DNA of 64,000 nt from DATFTE01 sp963802575 (GTDB lineage: Bacteria; Acidobacteriota; Terriglobia; Terriglobales; Acidobacteriaceae): NCBI GenBank assembly GCA_963802575.1, contig CAWDJF010000001.1:310001-374000 (forward strand), read 5' to 3'. The notes under the pieces were generated by a model. That model worked only from the letters and a program-made list of their open reading frames with translations. It was not told the DNA's origin and did no database searches. This document shows, in pieces, positions 1 to 8,775 of the stretch. The position numbers were made by a program, and so were the translations under genes. The first letter of the stretch is position 1, and every line of letters begins with the position of its first letter.

Positions 1-221
1 GTGTTCGATGCGGGAGTGAAAAGCTTGTCTTGGTTGTGGGCATACAGCACCTTGCCCGTGGAAAGCGAGACCACTTCAATGCCCCAAAAACCGCGGGCGA
101 GGTCGGGCTGAGAAAGCAAAGTTGAGATTTTCGATTCTAGCGAAGTGCGCCCGGCAGCCTGCGCCTGCACTGCCAGGAACAAGCAGAAAATCGCCGCTAG
201 ATAAGCGCGTTTTCGGCTCAT
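1..221 (-). CDS. dacB: D-alanyl-D-alanine carboxypeptidase/endopeptidase, S13 (PBP4) family, 5' part only
   Basis: Only the first 73 codons lie in the window; the gene runs off the left edge. Residues 1-22 form a signal peptide (Lys/Arg, a hydrophobic run, then AVQAQA before the likely cut), so the enzyme is exported. The following WGIEVVSLSTGKVLYAHN and FTPASN are the classic start of S13 penicillin-binding proteins, where the Ser of PASNTK (Ser72 here) is the acylated nucleophile; the Lys is just outside the window. The family trims or cleaves peptidoglycan peptides in the periplasm. The gene is divergent from folP. The identification is good but rests on a short fragment. Confidence 0.75.
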   Translation of the reverse strand, partial: MSRKRAYLAAIFCLFLAVQAQAAGRTSLESKISTLLSQPDLARGFWGIEVVSLSTGKVLYAHNQDKLFTPASN

Positions 222-315
222 TGGAATGACTCGATTGTAGCATTGCGCACAACTCTTTCCCTACGCGCACCTACCGAAGGTAACTAGTCGCGCTCGCCGG
301 GTTTAGAATCGCCGG

Positions 316-1215
316 ATGCGCGTCGTCTTTGAATGGAACATCGGCTCGCGGTGCCTGCAACTCGGCAAGCGCACGCTGATCATGGGGATTGTGAATGTCA
401 CGCCGGATTCTTTTTCGGATGGCGGCCAGCACTTTGATCGAGATCGCGCCGTCGAGCACGGGTTGAAATTGCTGGAGGATGGGGCAGAGATCATCGACGT
501 CGGGGGAGAATCGACGCGGCCGGGAGCGAAGGTTGCCGCCGGCGAATCTGCGGAGGCCAAGCCAGGGAAGACCGCAGTGTCCGAGAAAGAAGAGTTGGAG
601 CGCGTGATTCCGGTCATCACTGCTCTGAAAAAGAAGAAACCCGACGCGGTCATTTCCGTCGACACCTACAAGGCGAGTGTCGCGCGAGCGGCGGTGGCGG
701 CGGGAGCTGAAGTAGTGAACGACGTCAGCGGATTTCGCTGGGATTCGGCGATGAAAAAAACTCTCGCCGACCTGAAGTGCGGAGCGGTGATGATGCACAT
801 GCGCGGGCGGCCGGAGGAGTGGCGGTCGCTGCCGCCTGTATCGGATATCGTCATGCTCGTTAAACGCGAACTGCGCGAGTGGGTCGACGCCGCTCTCATG
901 GCCGGAATGAAGCGCGAGCGGATCATGCTTGATCCGGGGTTCGGGTTTGGGAAAAATCTCGAACAAAATTATCCGCTGATGAAAAGGTTCGAAGAATTTC
1001 ACCAGTTGCGATACCCGCTGCTGGCGGGAGTTTCGAGAAAATCGTTTGTCGGCCGAGCATTGGCTCGCAACGGAAAAGATGCGGAACTCTCGGATCGCTT
1101 GTACGGAACGCTAGCCGCCGAGACCACGGCGATTCTCAAGGGCGCTCACGTGATTCGCACGCACGATGTTCGGGCTTGCGCGGATGCGGTGCGGATCGCC
1201 GATTTGCTGGGCTGA
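316..1215 (+). CDS. folP: Dihydropteroate synthase
   Basis: This 299-residue protein condenses p-aminobenzoate with hydroxymethyl-dihydropterin diphosphate in folate synthesis, in the cytoplasm. IVNVTPDSFSDGG at residues 25-37 and GESTRPG at 64-70 are the two family signatures that bind diphosphate and pABA. DTYKASVA, NDVSG and the late GVSRKSF loop complete the TIM barrel. An unusually charged insertion (about 75-95, rich in Ala, Glu and Lys) extends the loop after GESTRPGA. The ATG at 316 lies 94 bp from the divergent dacB start. The photolyase gene follows within 35 bp, so the two are probably cotranscribed. Confidence 0.95.
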   Translation: MRVVFEWNIGSRCLQLGKRTLIMGIVNVTPDSFSDGGQHFDRDRAVEHGLKLLEDGAEIIDVGGESTRPGAKVAAGESAEAKPGKTAVSEKEELERVIPVITALKKKKPDAVISVDTYKASVARAAVAAGAEVVNDVSGFRWDSAMKKTLADLKCGAVMMHMRGRPEEWRSLPPVSDIVMLVKRELREWVDAALMAGMKRERIMLDPGFGFGKNLEQNYPLMKRFEEFHQLRYPLLAGVSRKSFVGRALARNGKDAELSDRLYGTLAAETTAILKGAHVIRTHDVRACADAVRIADLLG

Positions 1216-1247
1216 AAGACTCTAACCTCAAAGGCCGCGAAACCATC

Positions 1248-2636
1248 TTGTCCGATATCCTCCAGAAACTCATTTCCGATCCGCGGGTGACTGTGCGGCG
1301 CAACGGCCCGACAGATCCCGACGGCACGTGCGTCGTTTACTGGATGCAGCGAGCCCAGCGCGGCACGGATAATCCTGCGCTCGATGTCGCCATCGAAGCC
1401 GCGAATGCGCTGGGTAAGCCAGTGGCCGTGTTCTTCGCTCCCGTCCCGTTTTATCCGCACGCGAATTTGCGGCATTATCGCTTTCTGGCGCAGGGAATTC
1501 CCGACATTGCCGAAGCGCTCGCAAAACGCGACGTGGGTTTTGTGCTGCGACGCTATCCCGATCACAGTCTGCTCAAATTCTGCGAAGAGGTTCGTCCGGC
1601 GCTGGTGGTGGGCGATGAGAATCCGCTACGCGAGACTGAACAGTGGCGGCAGAGTGTGGCCAAACAACTTCGCGTCCCGCTCTGGACCGTCGACGCCGAT
1701 GTGATTGTCCCGTCGAGATTGCTTGAGAAAGAGCAGTACGCCGCCCACGTAATTCGCCCGCGGCTCGAAAAGCAGCTTGAACGGTTCCTGGTGAAACCAG
1801 CCAACCCGGAGGCGCAAATCCCTTGGAAGCCGCCGCGCAATCTGCAAACCCTGCCGCCGGACTTCGATATCACAAAAGGCTGGTCATTGGATCGGACGGT
1901 GGCGCCGGTCGATGCATTGCGCGGAGGGTCACGAGAGGCGTTCAAGCGCCTCGAAGAGTTCGTCAGTAAGAAGCTTAAATATTATGATAAGCAGCGCAAT
2001 CATCCGGAGAAGGATGGCACGAGCGATCTATCACCCTATCTGCACTTCGGGCACATCGGCCCGCTGACGGTGGCCTTGGCGGTGCAAAAAGCGGACGCGC
2101 CGAAAACCCAGAAGGAAGTGTTCCTGAACCAACTCATCGTCTGGCGCGAGTTGTCGATCAACCTGGTTCGCTTCAATCCCAACTACGACAACTTCGAATG
2201 CGGAGAACCATGGGCACACCGTACGCTGGCGGCGCACGCTAAAGATCCGCGGCCCGTTCTTTATTCGGAACGGCAACTGGAGAATGCCGAGACCCATGAT
2301 CCGCTGTGGAATGCGGGCCAAATGCAGATGGTCAATCAGGGATGGATGCACAACTACGTGCGCATGTATTGGGCGAAGAAAATTCTGGAATGGAGTAAGT
2401 CTCCGGCGGAAGCGCACCAGATTGCCGTGCGATTGAACGACAAATACGAGATGGATGGACGCGATCCCAACGGCTACGCGGGCATCGCATGGTCGATTGT
2501 CGGGAAGTTCGATCGACCATGGTTCGAGCGGCCCATCTTTGGCCTGATTCGTTTCATGTCGCTTGAGAGTACGGGGAAGAAGTTCGATAGTAGGAAGTAC
2601 ATCGAGCAGCAAAGCCAGAAAGGTATGTTCGGATGA
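1248..2636 (+). CDS. phr: Deoxyribodipyrimidine photolyase, class II
   Basis: This flavoprotein uses blue light to split cyclobutane pyrimidine dimers. The N-terminal Rossmann part carries VVYWMQRAQR and NPALDVAIEAAN, typical of class II CPD photolyases. The C-terminal FAD part carries SDLSPYLHFGHIG, LWNAGQMQMVNQGWMHNYVR and MYWAKKILEW, the strongest class II signatures. I place the start at TTG 1248, with an AAAGG about 12 bases upstream, because the earlier in-frame ATG at 1176 would overlap folP by 40 bases. From 1248 the protein has 462 residues, the usual length. Class II enzymes are less common in bacteria than class I. Confidence 0.88.
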   Translation: MSDILQKLISDPRVTVRRNGPTDPDGTCVVYWMQRAQRGTDNPALDVAIEAANALGKPVAVFFAPVPFYPHANLRHYRFLAQGIPDIAEALAKRDVGFVLRRYPDHSLLKFCEEVRPALVVGDENPLRETEQWRQSVAKQLRVPLWTVDADVIVPSRLLEKEQYAAHVIRPRLEKQLERFLVKPANPEAQIPWKPPRNLQTLPPDFDITKGWSLDRTVAPVDALRGGSREAFKRLEEFVSKKLKYYDKQRNHPEKDGTSDLSPYLHFGHIGPLTVALAVQKADAPKTQKEVFLNQLIVWRELSINLVRFNPNYDNFECGEPWAHRTLAAHAKDPRPVLYSERQLENAETHDPLWNAGQMQMVNQGWMHNYVRMYWAKKILEWSKSPAEAHQIAVRLNDKYEMDGRDPNGYAGIAWSIVGKFDRPWFERPIFGLIRFMSLESTGKKFDSRKYIEQQSQKGMFG

Positions 2637-2644
2637 ACGCGCGC

Positions 2645-3094
2645 CTAGAATAGCTTGCTGGAATCGAGAAGGATCGTGACAGGCCCTTCGTTGATCAGCT
2701 CGACTTGCATATTCTCCTGAAAGCGTCCAGTTTCGCAGGGCAGGCCGGCGTCCCGGATACGCTCCACAAAATATTCATAGAGCTCGCGAGCCTGTTGCGG
2801 AGGAGCTGCGCCATCGAACGATGGGCGTTTACCACGGCGTACGTCTCCGTAAAGCGTGAACTGGGAAACGACCAGGAGTGCGCCGCCAACGTCGGCGACC
2901 GATAGATTCATCTTGCCGCTCTCGTCTTCGAAGATGCGGAGTCCCGCAATCTTCTCGGACAGATAGTCGGCGTCGGCCTTAGTGTCCACGGGAGCGACAC
3001 CGAGCAATACCAGCAGGCCGCGGGCGATTTTGCCGGCGAGCTCGCCCTTGACGGTAACCTGGGCACGGCTGACACGTTGGATGACGGCGCGCAT
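2645..3094 (-). CDS. dtd: D-aminoacyl-tRNA deacylase
   Basis: This enzyme hydrolyses D-amino acids (and glycine mischarged on tRNA-Ala) from tRNA. At 149 residues it has the standard DTD length. SQFTLYGD at 77-84 and NEGPVT at 135-140 are the two active-site motifs; the second is the cross-subunit Gly-cisPro element of the family in its usual form. It converges on the photolyase gene with only 8 bases between stops. A heptamer repeat array lies immediately upstream of the start codon (3103-3130). Confidence 0.95.
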   Translation of the reverse strand: MRAVIQRVSRAQVTVKGELAGKIARGLLVLLGVAPVDTKADADYLSEKIAGLRIFEDESGKMNLSVADVGGALLVVSQFTLYGDVRRGKRPSFDGAAPPQQARELYEYFVERIRDAGLPCETGRFQENMQVELINEGPVTILLDSSKLF

Positions 3095-3102
3095 CGAGAA
3101 TC

Positions 3103-3130
3103 AGTTTCGAGTTTCAGGTTTCAAGTTTTT
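3103..3130. repeat. Heptamer array, AGTTTCG family (4 units)
   Basis: Four consecutive 7-base units (AGTTTCG, AGTTTCA and close variants) sit between the dtd start and the stop of the next minus-strand gene. The unit matches the GAGTTTC family seen at 48451-48478. Confidence 0.8.
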
Positions 3131-3139
3131 AGCTGCGCT

Positions 3140-3586
3140 TTACTTTGAGTCTTCTTTCGGCAAAAGCGACTCTTGCCCCGCGACAGCCAACCATCGTCCA
3201 TCGCGATAGACGTAGATGTCCGTGAAGCGGACCCGCGCGACGGTCTTGCCCTGACCATCGACCAGCGTCGCCAGTCCTCGGATGTAGCCGACGTCCCCAT
3301 AGACGTGAGGCGTCAATTCGCTCAGCTGATTGGTTCCCGGCTTGCGGTGCGGGACTCCGGCCAGGGTCTCGGCGCGATCGTGAATCTGCCCGTTGGGGTC
3401 TACATCCTGAAAATCATCGGCGAGAATACAGCCGACGGCGTCCGCGTCATGACGCGCCAGCGCTTCCGCCCAATTCTGTTCATGTTGGATGAGCGCCGAT
3501 CCATCTTTCGGTTGGTTCTTCGGGCAATCGGCGGCCAACGCTAAAGAGCCACTAAAAACAATTGCTAACCATAACGCCTGTTTCAC
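3140..3586 (-). CDS. Secreted SnoaL/NTF2-like protein (DUF4440 type)
   Basis: This 148-residue protein has a signal peptide (residues 1-19, ending LALAAD) and one NTF2-like cone. Supporting marks are ALIQHEQNWAEALARHDADA, where an early Trp-Ala helix leads into LADDF, and the terminal strand RDGRWLAVAGQES. These folds hold small ligands or act as weak isomerases, but the true substrate cannot be read from sequence. It lies between dtd and an intergenic repeat region, with no informative neighbour. The identification of the fold is fairly sure; function is unknown. Confidence 0.75.
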   Translation of the reverse strand: MKQALWLAIVFSGSLALAADCPKNQPKDGSALIQHEQNWAEALARHDADAVGCILADDFQDVDPNGQIHDRAETLAGVPHRKPGTNQLSELTPHVYGDVGYIRGLATLVDGQGKTVARVRFTDIYVYRDGRWLAVAGQESLLPKEDSK

Positions 3587-3884
3587 GTCTCAGTCCTTTG
3601 GTGGAGTGTGGATCAACATCATACAAGCACTGGGCTGAAGGTTTGATTGACCTGCTATTTAATCCCTCATACAATCCGGGCTTTCCGCATTTCCACCCTT
3701 CGTTCCTGGGTTGCGGAAAGCGGCCCCTAAAGGGGCATCAAAGGCAACGCGTTGCGGTACGGCTGAAGCCGTACCCCGATACAAATCAACAGACAATTCT
3801 TTACGCTCTCCGTGAAAGCATTGTGATACGAATTTCAAGTTTGCCTTCGAAGGTGTTTAGCGTCCTCCACAAGGAGCCGGCTCC
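3587..3884. other. Intergenic region between divergent genes, with a palindromic element
   Basis: About 300 bases without a gene. They must hold the promoters for both divergent genes, though no convincing -35/-10 pair stands out. The right half contains several small hairpins, including the palindrome at 3756-3775. Confidence 0.6.
3725..3786. repeat. REP-like palindromic element (GGTACGGCTGAAGCCGTACC type)
   Basis: Three adjacent palindromes: one around CCCCTAAAGGGG, one around GCAACGCGTTGC, and a perfect-stem hairpin at 3756-3775, followed by CCCGATACAAA. A related hairpin at 26353-26372 has the same loop and trailer with paired stem changes. Confidence 0.75.
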
Positions 3885-5180
3885 ATGAGTCGCATACCGA
3901 TACGCTCTGCCGTCCTCAGCCTGCTGATGGCCGCGATGGCCGTGGCCCAGCAACCCGCAGGTCCTGCGGCCCATAACGAAGTTGTCATCAAAAATGCCAC
4001 CGTGATGACCGTGACCCACGGGAAGATTCCCAACGGCAGCGTCTACATCAAAGACGGCAAGATTATGGCGGTCGGCGCGTCGGTGGATGCCCCGGCAAGC
4101 GCCACCGTGATCGACGCCGGAGGGAAGTACCTGACTCCGGGCATCATCGATTCGCACTCGCACATCGCGCTCGACAACGACGTGAACGAGGCCACCAGTC
4201 CGGTCACCCCGCAAATGATGATGATTGACGCCTTCGATTATCAAGACAAGGCGATCTACCGCGGCTTGGCAGGAGGCGTGACAACATCACTGCTGCTACA
4301 CGGCTCGGCCAACATGATTGGCGGCCAGGCGGTCGTGATCAAGCACAAGTACGGCGCCGAGCGCGATGCCATGCTGTTTCCCGGCGCGCCGCGTTCCATC
4401 AAGTTCGCCAGCGGCGAGAATCCCAAGCGCGTTTACGGAAGCCGCGATCAGTTGCCCTCCACGCGCATGGGCAATTTCGAAGTGCAACGCGAGGCCCTGG
4501 TGCAGGCACAAGAGTATCGCCGCGATTGGGACGACTACAACGCCAAGGTCCAAAAGGGCGACAAGGATGCGAAGCCTCCCAAGCGCGACTTAAAGCTCGA
4601 CGCGCTGTCGGACGTGCTTAGCGGCAAACTGCTGGTGCAGATTCACTGCTACCGCGCCGACGAGCTGCTTACCGAGATGGAAATAGCGAAGGAGTTTGGC
4701 TACAAGGTTCGAGCCTTCCACCACGCGCTCGAAGCCTACAAAGTTGCCGACCAACTCGCTGCGAACGGGGTGGCCATCGCGACGTTCTCCGATTGGTGGG
4801 GCTTTAAGCAGGAGGCTTGGGATGCGATTCCGTGGAACGCCGTGATTTCCATGCGCAAAGGTGTGCGGGTAGCCATCAAGAGCGACTCCGACGATTTCGC
4901 GCGGCGCCTGAATCAGGAGGCTGCCAAGACCATGCGTTACGGAGGCGCGACCGAAGATGAAGCGTTGAAGATGATCACCATCAATCCCGCGTGGATCATC
5001 GGCGTGGACGATCGCGTGGGCTCGATTGACGTGGGCAAAGATGCGGATCTGGTGATATGGGACGGATACCCGTTGTCTGTGTACGGCGTGCCCAACAAGG
5101 TCTTTATCGACGGAGATGTGTACTTCGACCGCTCGCAGCCGGGATACGGCATGCCGCGCTATGCAGGAGGAATGCAATGA
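3885..5180 (+). CDS. Exported metal-dependent amidohydrolase
   Basis: A 431-residue amidohydrolase-superfamily protein with a signal peptide (residues 1-21, ending AVAQ). The N-terminal beta sandwich (NATVMTVTHGKIPNGSVYI, DGKIMAVGA) leads to DSHSHIAL, whose His91 and His93 are metal ligands. Further ligands are probably in QIHCYRADE and AFHHALEA, and the barrel ends with SDSDD. The C-terminal INPAWIIGVDDRVGSIDVGKDADLVIWDG is the usual family tail. Substrates in this group are imidazolone- or dipeptide-like, so the reaction is unknown. It overlaps the next amidohydrolase by ATGA, indicating translational coupling. Confidence 0.88.
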   Translation: MSRIPIRSAVLSLLMAAMAVAQQPAGPAAHNEVVIKNATVMTVTHGKIPNGSVYIKDGKIMAVGASVDAPASATVIDAGGKYLTPGIIDSHSHIALDNDVNEATSPVTPQMMMIDAFDYQDKAIYRGLAGGVTTSLLLHGSANMIGGQAVVIKHKYGAERDAMLFPGAPRSIKFASGENPKRVYGSRDQLPSTRMGNFEVQREALVQAQEYRRDWDDYNAKVQKGDKDAKPPKRDLKLDALSDVLSGKLLVQIHCYRADELLTEMEIAKEFGYKVRAFHHALEAYKVADQLAANGVAIATFSDWWGFKQEAWDAIPWNAVISMRKGVRVAIKSDSDDFARRLNQEAAKTMRYGGATEDEALKMITINPAWIIGVDDRVGSIDVGKDADLVIWDGYPLSVYGVPNKVFIDGDVYFDRSQPGYGMPRYAGGMQ

Positions 5181-6517
5181 GAAGAACCGTCGGTGGTCGG
5201 TGGTCTTTAGTCGTTGCTCAAATCCTCTTGCTCACCACGTTTGTGTTCTCCCAGGCAAAGCCTGTTGCTTTGAAGGGTGGAAAGCTTCTCACGGTTTCTC
5301 ACGGAACGATCGAGAACGGCGTCTTGGTGATGAAAGACGGCAAGATCGCAGCCATTGGGGCAGCGGGCTCCGTCAACATTCCTTCCGACGCGCAGGTGAT
5401 CGATGTGACCGGCATGACCGTCTATCCCGGACTGATCGATTCGGAATCGCAGCTTGGTCTCACGGAAATTTCCGCCGAGCAGATGACCAACGACCTGGTC
5501 GAGTCGAGCGACGAGATCATGCCGCACATGCATGTCTACGACGCCTTTCACGCCGAATCGGAATTGATCCCGGTATCGCGGCTGAACGGAATCACCAATG
5601 CCATCGTGGCTCCGTCGAGCGGCGACACACTCCCTGGGCAAGATTCATTCATTCAGCTCGACGGCACATCGGCGCTCGAGATGCTGCTGATCCGCGATAT
5701 CGCCATGCCGTTGAATTTCACCGCCGATCAGCGGAGAAACGAGTCGTGGGAGAAGCGCAAATTTCCATCGACCCGCATGGGAATGGCGGCGCAACTGCGC
5801 CAGACTTTCCTCGACGCGCAGGAGTATCAGCGCAGCTTGAACGATTACGCCAAGAAGAAAGCGGACTTCGAGAAGAATCCGCCGAGCGACAAGGAGAAAG
5901 GCAAGAAGCAGCCGCCTTCACCCCCAAAGCGCGATTTGAAACTCGAGGCGGTGGTTCCCTATCTCGACGGCAAGAAGCAGATCGTGCTCGCCGCCGAAGA
6001 ACCCAGCGATCTGGAGACGGCGGTCGGGCTGGCCAAAGAATTCAATTTGAAGTTCGTGCTGAATCACATCAGCTACTCGCAACCAGTGCTCGACTACGTG
6101 GCCAACCTGAAGGTTCCGGTCATCGTCGGTCCGATTTACGAAAATCCCAAGCCCGACGAACGCTACGACGCGGTTTACAGCCTGCCGGCGCAACTCCAGA
6201 AACGCGGCGTGAAGATTGCGTTCGCCTCGTACGATGCGCATCAGGTCAGAAATCTCCCCTATCAGGCGGGTTTTGCGGTGGCTTTCGGCTTGCCGCACGA
6301 CGAAGCACTGAAGGCGATCACACTCAATCCGGCGGAGATATGGGGAGTTGCTGACAAGCTCGGATCGCTAGATGTAGGCAAAACCGCGAATGTCGTTGTC
6401 TCGAGCGGCGATCCCCTCGACGTAACCACCGATGTGAAACAGGTGTATATCGAGGGCCGGGCGATTCCCATGACCAGCCGGCAGACGCAGCTTCGGGATC
6501 GGTACTCCAGTCGTTAG
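5177..6517 (+). CDS. Exported amidohydrolase-like protein lacking the HxH metal motif
   Basis: This 446-residue protein starts at ATG 5177, overlapping the stop of its paralogue by 4 bases, with AGGAGG just upstream. It has a signal peptide (ending TTFVFSQA) and the same sandwich-barrel outline, including a shared FPSTRMG segment and a similar tail (LNPAEIWGVADKLGSLDVGK). However, where the first protein has DSHSHIAL this one reads DSESQLGL, and the later QIHCY His is replaced by VLAAEE. It may be inactive or may work only as a partner of the upstream enzyme. The superfamily call is firm; catalytic activity is doubtful. Confidence 0.85.
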   Translation: MRRTVGGRWSLVVAQILLLTTFVFSQAKPVALKGGKLLTVSHGTIENGVLVMKDGKIAAIGAAGSVNIPSDAQVIDVTGMTVYPGLIDSESQLGLTEISAEQMTNDLVESSDEIMPHMHVYDAFHAESELIPVSRLNGITNAIVAPSSGDTLPGQDSFIQLDGTSALEMLLIRDIAMPLNFTADQRRNESWEKRKFPSTRMGMAAQLRQTFLDAQEYQRSLNDYAKKKADFEKNPPSDKEKGKKQPPSPPKRDLKLEAVVPYLDGKKQIVLAAEEPSDLETAVGLAKEFNLKFVLNHISYSQPVLDYVANLKVPVIVGPIYENPKPDERYDAVYSLPAQLQKRGVKIAFASYDAHQVRNLPYQAGFAVAFGLPHDEALKAITLNPAEIWGVADKLGSLDVGKTANVVVSSGDPLDVTTDVKQVYIEGRAIPMTSRQTQLRDRYSSR

Positions 6518-6632
6518 CCGTTGGCAAATGCGAACGCCCTGCGGCCGTTTGACCATCGCGCGGCGAAGCAATTAGGATTCTTGGCGGGTCAAACCTCCTG
6601 GGCGGAGGGGTGTGCGGCGCAGTGCGCCTTCC

Positions 6633-6662
6633 TTTACAGTAATTCGTGCGTGCCAGTACACT
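6633..6662 (+). promoter_or_regulatory. Candidate sigma-70-type promoter for acpP
   Basis: TTTACA at 6633-6638 and TACACT at 6657-6662 are separated by 18 bases and lie 43 bases before the acpP start. This is a plausible but unproven match. Confidence 0.35.
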
Positions 6663-6704
6663 ACTAATTCCCTTTGCAATGTTTTTCCCGGAGGTGGCAT
6701 TGAT

Positions 6705-6962
6705 ATGGCTGGCGATAAGAAAGAAATGACGGAAAAGGTAAAGCAGATTATTTCGGAACAGCTTGGGGTTGACGAGGGTGAAGTCACTCCCAGCGCTTCA
6801 TTTGTCGACGATTTAGGGGCCGATTCCCTGGATCAGGTCGAGCTGGTCATGGCCCTGGAAGAGGCATTCGGTCTGGAGATTCCCGACGAGGATGCCGAAA
6901 AAATCCGCACCGTACAGGATGCGATTGACTACATCGACAAGCATGCAAAGGTAAGCAAGTAG
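6705..6962 (+). CDS. acpP: Acyl carrier protein, first copy
   Basis: An 85-residue acidic carrier protein that holds growing fatty acids on a 4'-phosphopantetheine arm. The prosthetic-group serine is Ser41 in DDLGADSLDQVELVMALEE. The start is ATG 6705, preceded by CGGAGGTGG. It is followed 97 bases later by a second acp gene of very similar sequence, then by fabF. The holo-ACP synthase that would modify it is in the same window at 14668. Confident. Confidence 0.95.
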   Translation: MAGDKKEMTEKVKQIISEQLGVDEGEVTPSASFVDDLGADSLDQVELVMALEEAFGLEIPDEDAEKIRTVQDAIDYIDKHAKVSK

Positions 6963-7059
6963 GGCGTTCCGCTTGACCGTGAGCAGCCGGTAAGGCTGCA
7001 ATGTGAGTCCGGGCGGGCCGCAATGCGCCTCAAAATACCAGCAGACGCGAAGGAGAATC

Positions 7060-7305
7060 ATGGCAGCCGTTGACGAGAAAGTGAAGCAGATCATCGTGGA
7101 ACAACTGGGAGTGGACGAGGGCGAAGTAACTCCGAACGCCTCGTTCGTGGACGATTTGGGCGCCGACTCTCTGGACACAGTCGAACTGGTAATGGCTTTC
7201 GAAGAAGGCTTTGAGATTGAGATTCCCGATGAAGACGCCGAGAAGATTCGCACCGTCCAGGATGCGATCGACTACATTGGGAAGCACGCGAAAGGCGGGA
7301 AGTAG
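7060..7305 (+). CDS. acpP: Acyl carrier protein, second copy
   Basis: An 81-residue carrier protein preceded by AAGGAG; Ser37 in GADSLDTVELVMAFEE is the attachment site. It is almost identical to the upstream copy around the Ser and in the C-terminal IPDEDAEKIRTVQDAIDYI. It differs in its N-terminus and in helix II/III (MAFEEGFEIEIP against MALEEAFGLEIP). The stop codon is immediately followed by the TTG start of fabF, so the two are translationally coupled. Local duplication is the simplest origin. Confidence 0.95.
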   Translation: MAAVDEKVKQIIVEQLGVDEGEVTPNASFVDDLGADSLDTVELVMAFEEGFEIEIPDEDAEKIRTVQDAIDYIGKHAKGGK

Positions 7306-8574
7306 TTGGGACGTCGCGTCGTCGTTACTGGCATCGGCTTGATCTGCGGAGTGGGAAACACCACCGCGGAAGTCTGGCCGAACCTGCTTTCAGGCAAAAG
7401 CGGGGTGGGCCGGATCACCCAATTCACCGAGTTTGAACGGATCGACGGGACTCCCTTTGATGTCTCCCAGTTCTCCTGCCAGATTGCCGCCGAAGTCAAA
7501 AACTTCGATCCCCTGAAGTTCATCGAGAAAAAAGAAGTCAAGAAGATGGGCCGCTTCATTCACTTCGCCATCGCGGCAGCGGACGAAGCGGTGCAGATGT
7601 CGGGCCTTAAGATCACGGCGGAAAATGCCGAGCGAGTGGGCGTGCATATCGGCTCGGGCATCGGCGGATTCGACGTCATCGAGCATGAACACACAGCCCT
7701 GCTAAAGGGCGGCCCACGCAAGATTTCCCCTTTCTTCATTCCGGCCGCGATCGTGAACCTGGCGGCGGGACACGTTTCGATGCGGCAAGGCGCCAAGGGA
7801 CCGAACGAAGCTACTGCCACGGCATGCACCACCAGCGCCCACTCGATCGGCGATTCCTTCCGCATCATTCAGCACAACGACGCCGATGTGATGATTGCAG
7901 GAGGTGCGGAAGCTTCGATCACTCCCATGGGCGTAGGCGGATTCGCCGCCATGCGCGCACTTTCCACGCGCAACGATGATCCAGAGCATGCCAGCCGCCC
8001 CTGGGACAAGGATCGTGATGGATTTGTCATCGGCGAAGGTGCCGGCATCCTGGTTCTCGAAGAATTGGAGTATGCGCGCAGCCGCGGCGCGAACATCCTG
8101 GCGGAGTTGGCCGGCTACGGCATGAGCGGCGATGCTTATCACATGACCCAACCTGCTCCCGAGCACGAAGGCGGATTCCGCGTAATGCGTAACGCACTAC
8201 GCGATGCAAAGGTGGGCCCGGAAGTCGTCGGCTATGTGAATGCACACGGCACTTCGACTCCGATCGGCGACACGCTGGAAGCGCACGCCATTCGCAACTG
8301 CTTTCAACGCACTCTGCCCGTAAGTTCGACCAAGTCGATGACTGGACACTTGCTGGGCGGCGCTGGCGGTTTGGAAGCTGGCATCACGGTGCTTGCGCTC
8401 CGCGACCAGATTCTGCCGCCGACCACCAACCTTGAAAATCAGGATCCGGAAACCGCCGGCATGGATTTTGTCCCCAATCATGCCCGCAAGGCTCAAATCG
8501 AATACGCCATGTCGAACTCCTTCGGCTTCGGTGGGACCAACGGAGCTCTGCTATTCCGCCGCTGGTCGGAATAA
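7306..8574 (+). CDS. fabF: 3-oxoacyl-[acyl-carrier-protein] synthase II
   Basis: This 422-residue condensing enzyme extends acyl-ACP with malonyl-ACP in fatty acid synthesis. The Cys-His-His triad is visible: Cys174 in TATACTTSAHS, His314 in NAHGTSTP and His348 in KSMTGHLLGGAGG, with Lys343 close by. NSFGFGGTNG at the C-terminus is the usual glycine-rich loop. The start is TTG 7306, directly abutting the stop of the second acp gene; the ribosome-binding GGGAAG lies within the acp 3' end. It forms an acp-acp-fabF operon. Confidence 0.95.
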   Translation: MGRRVVVTGIGLICGVGNTTAEVWPNLLSGKSGVGRITQFTEFERIDGTPFDVSQFSCQIAAEVKNFDPLKFIEKKEVKKMGRFIHFAIAAADEAVQMSGLKITAENAERVGVHIGSGIGGFDVIEHEHTALLKGGPRKISPFFIPAAIVNLAAGHVSMRQGAKGPNEATATACTTSAHSIGDSFRIIQHNDADVMIAGGAEASITPMGVGGFAAMRALSTRNDDPEHASRPWDKDRDGFVIGEGAGILVLEELEYARSRGANILAELAGYGMSGDAYHMTQPAPEHEGGFRVMRNALRDAKVGPEVVGYVNAHGTSTPIGDTLEAHAIRNCFQRTLPVSSTKSMTGHLLGGAGGLEAGITVLALRDQILPPTTNLENQDPETAGMDFVPNHARKAQIEYAMSNSFGFGGTNGALLFRRWSE

Positions 8575-8775
8575 TCCGGACCTCAGACCTCAGAAAACCT
8601 TCCATCTCCCTTGTTTTGTTGGAGTCCAGAAGCTGGATTTCTCGCTTGCCTTTCGCAACCGTTGAACTCACTCCGCAGTGCATTCCTGGTAATGGTACTT
8701 CTGTACCCCGGCATTGTCCTTCTACGCCTTTGCCAAGCTCGGCAGCGCAAGCCAGAATAGAGTTTCAAGGCAACC

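Noticed and set aside
271..1002. Minus-strand frame opposite folP
   Set aside because: It is antisense to the conserved folP gene and shows no motif.
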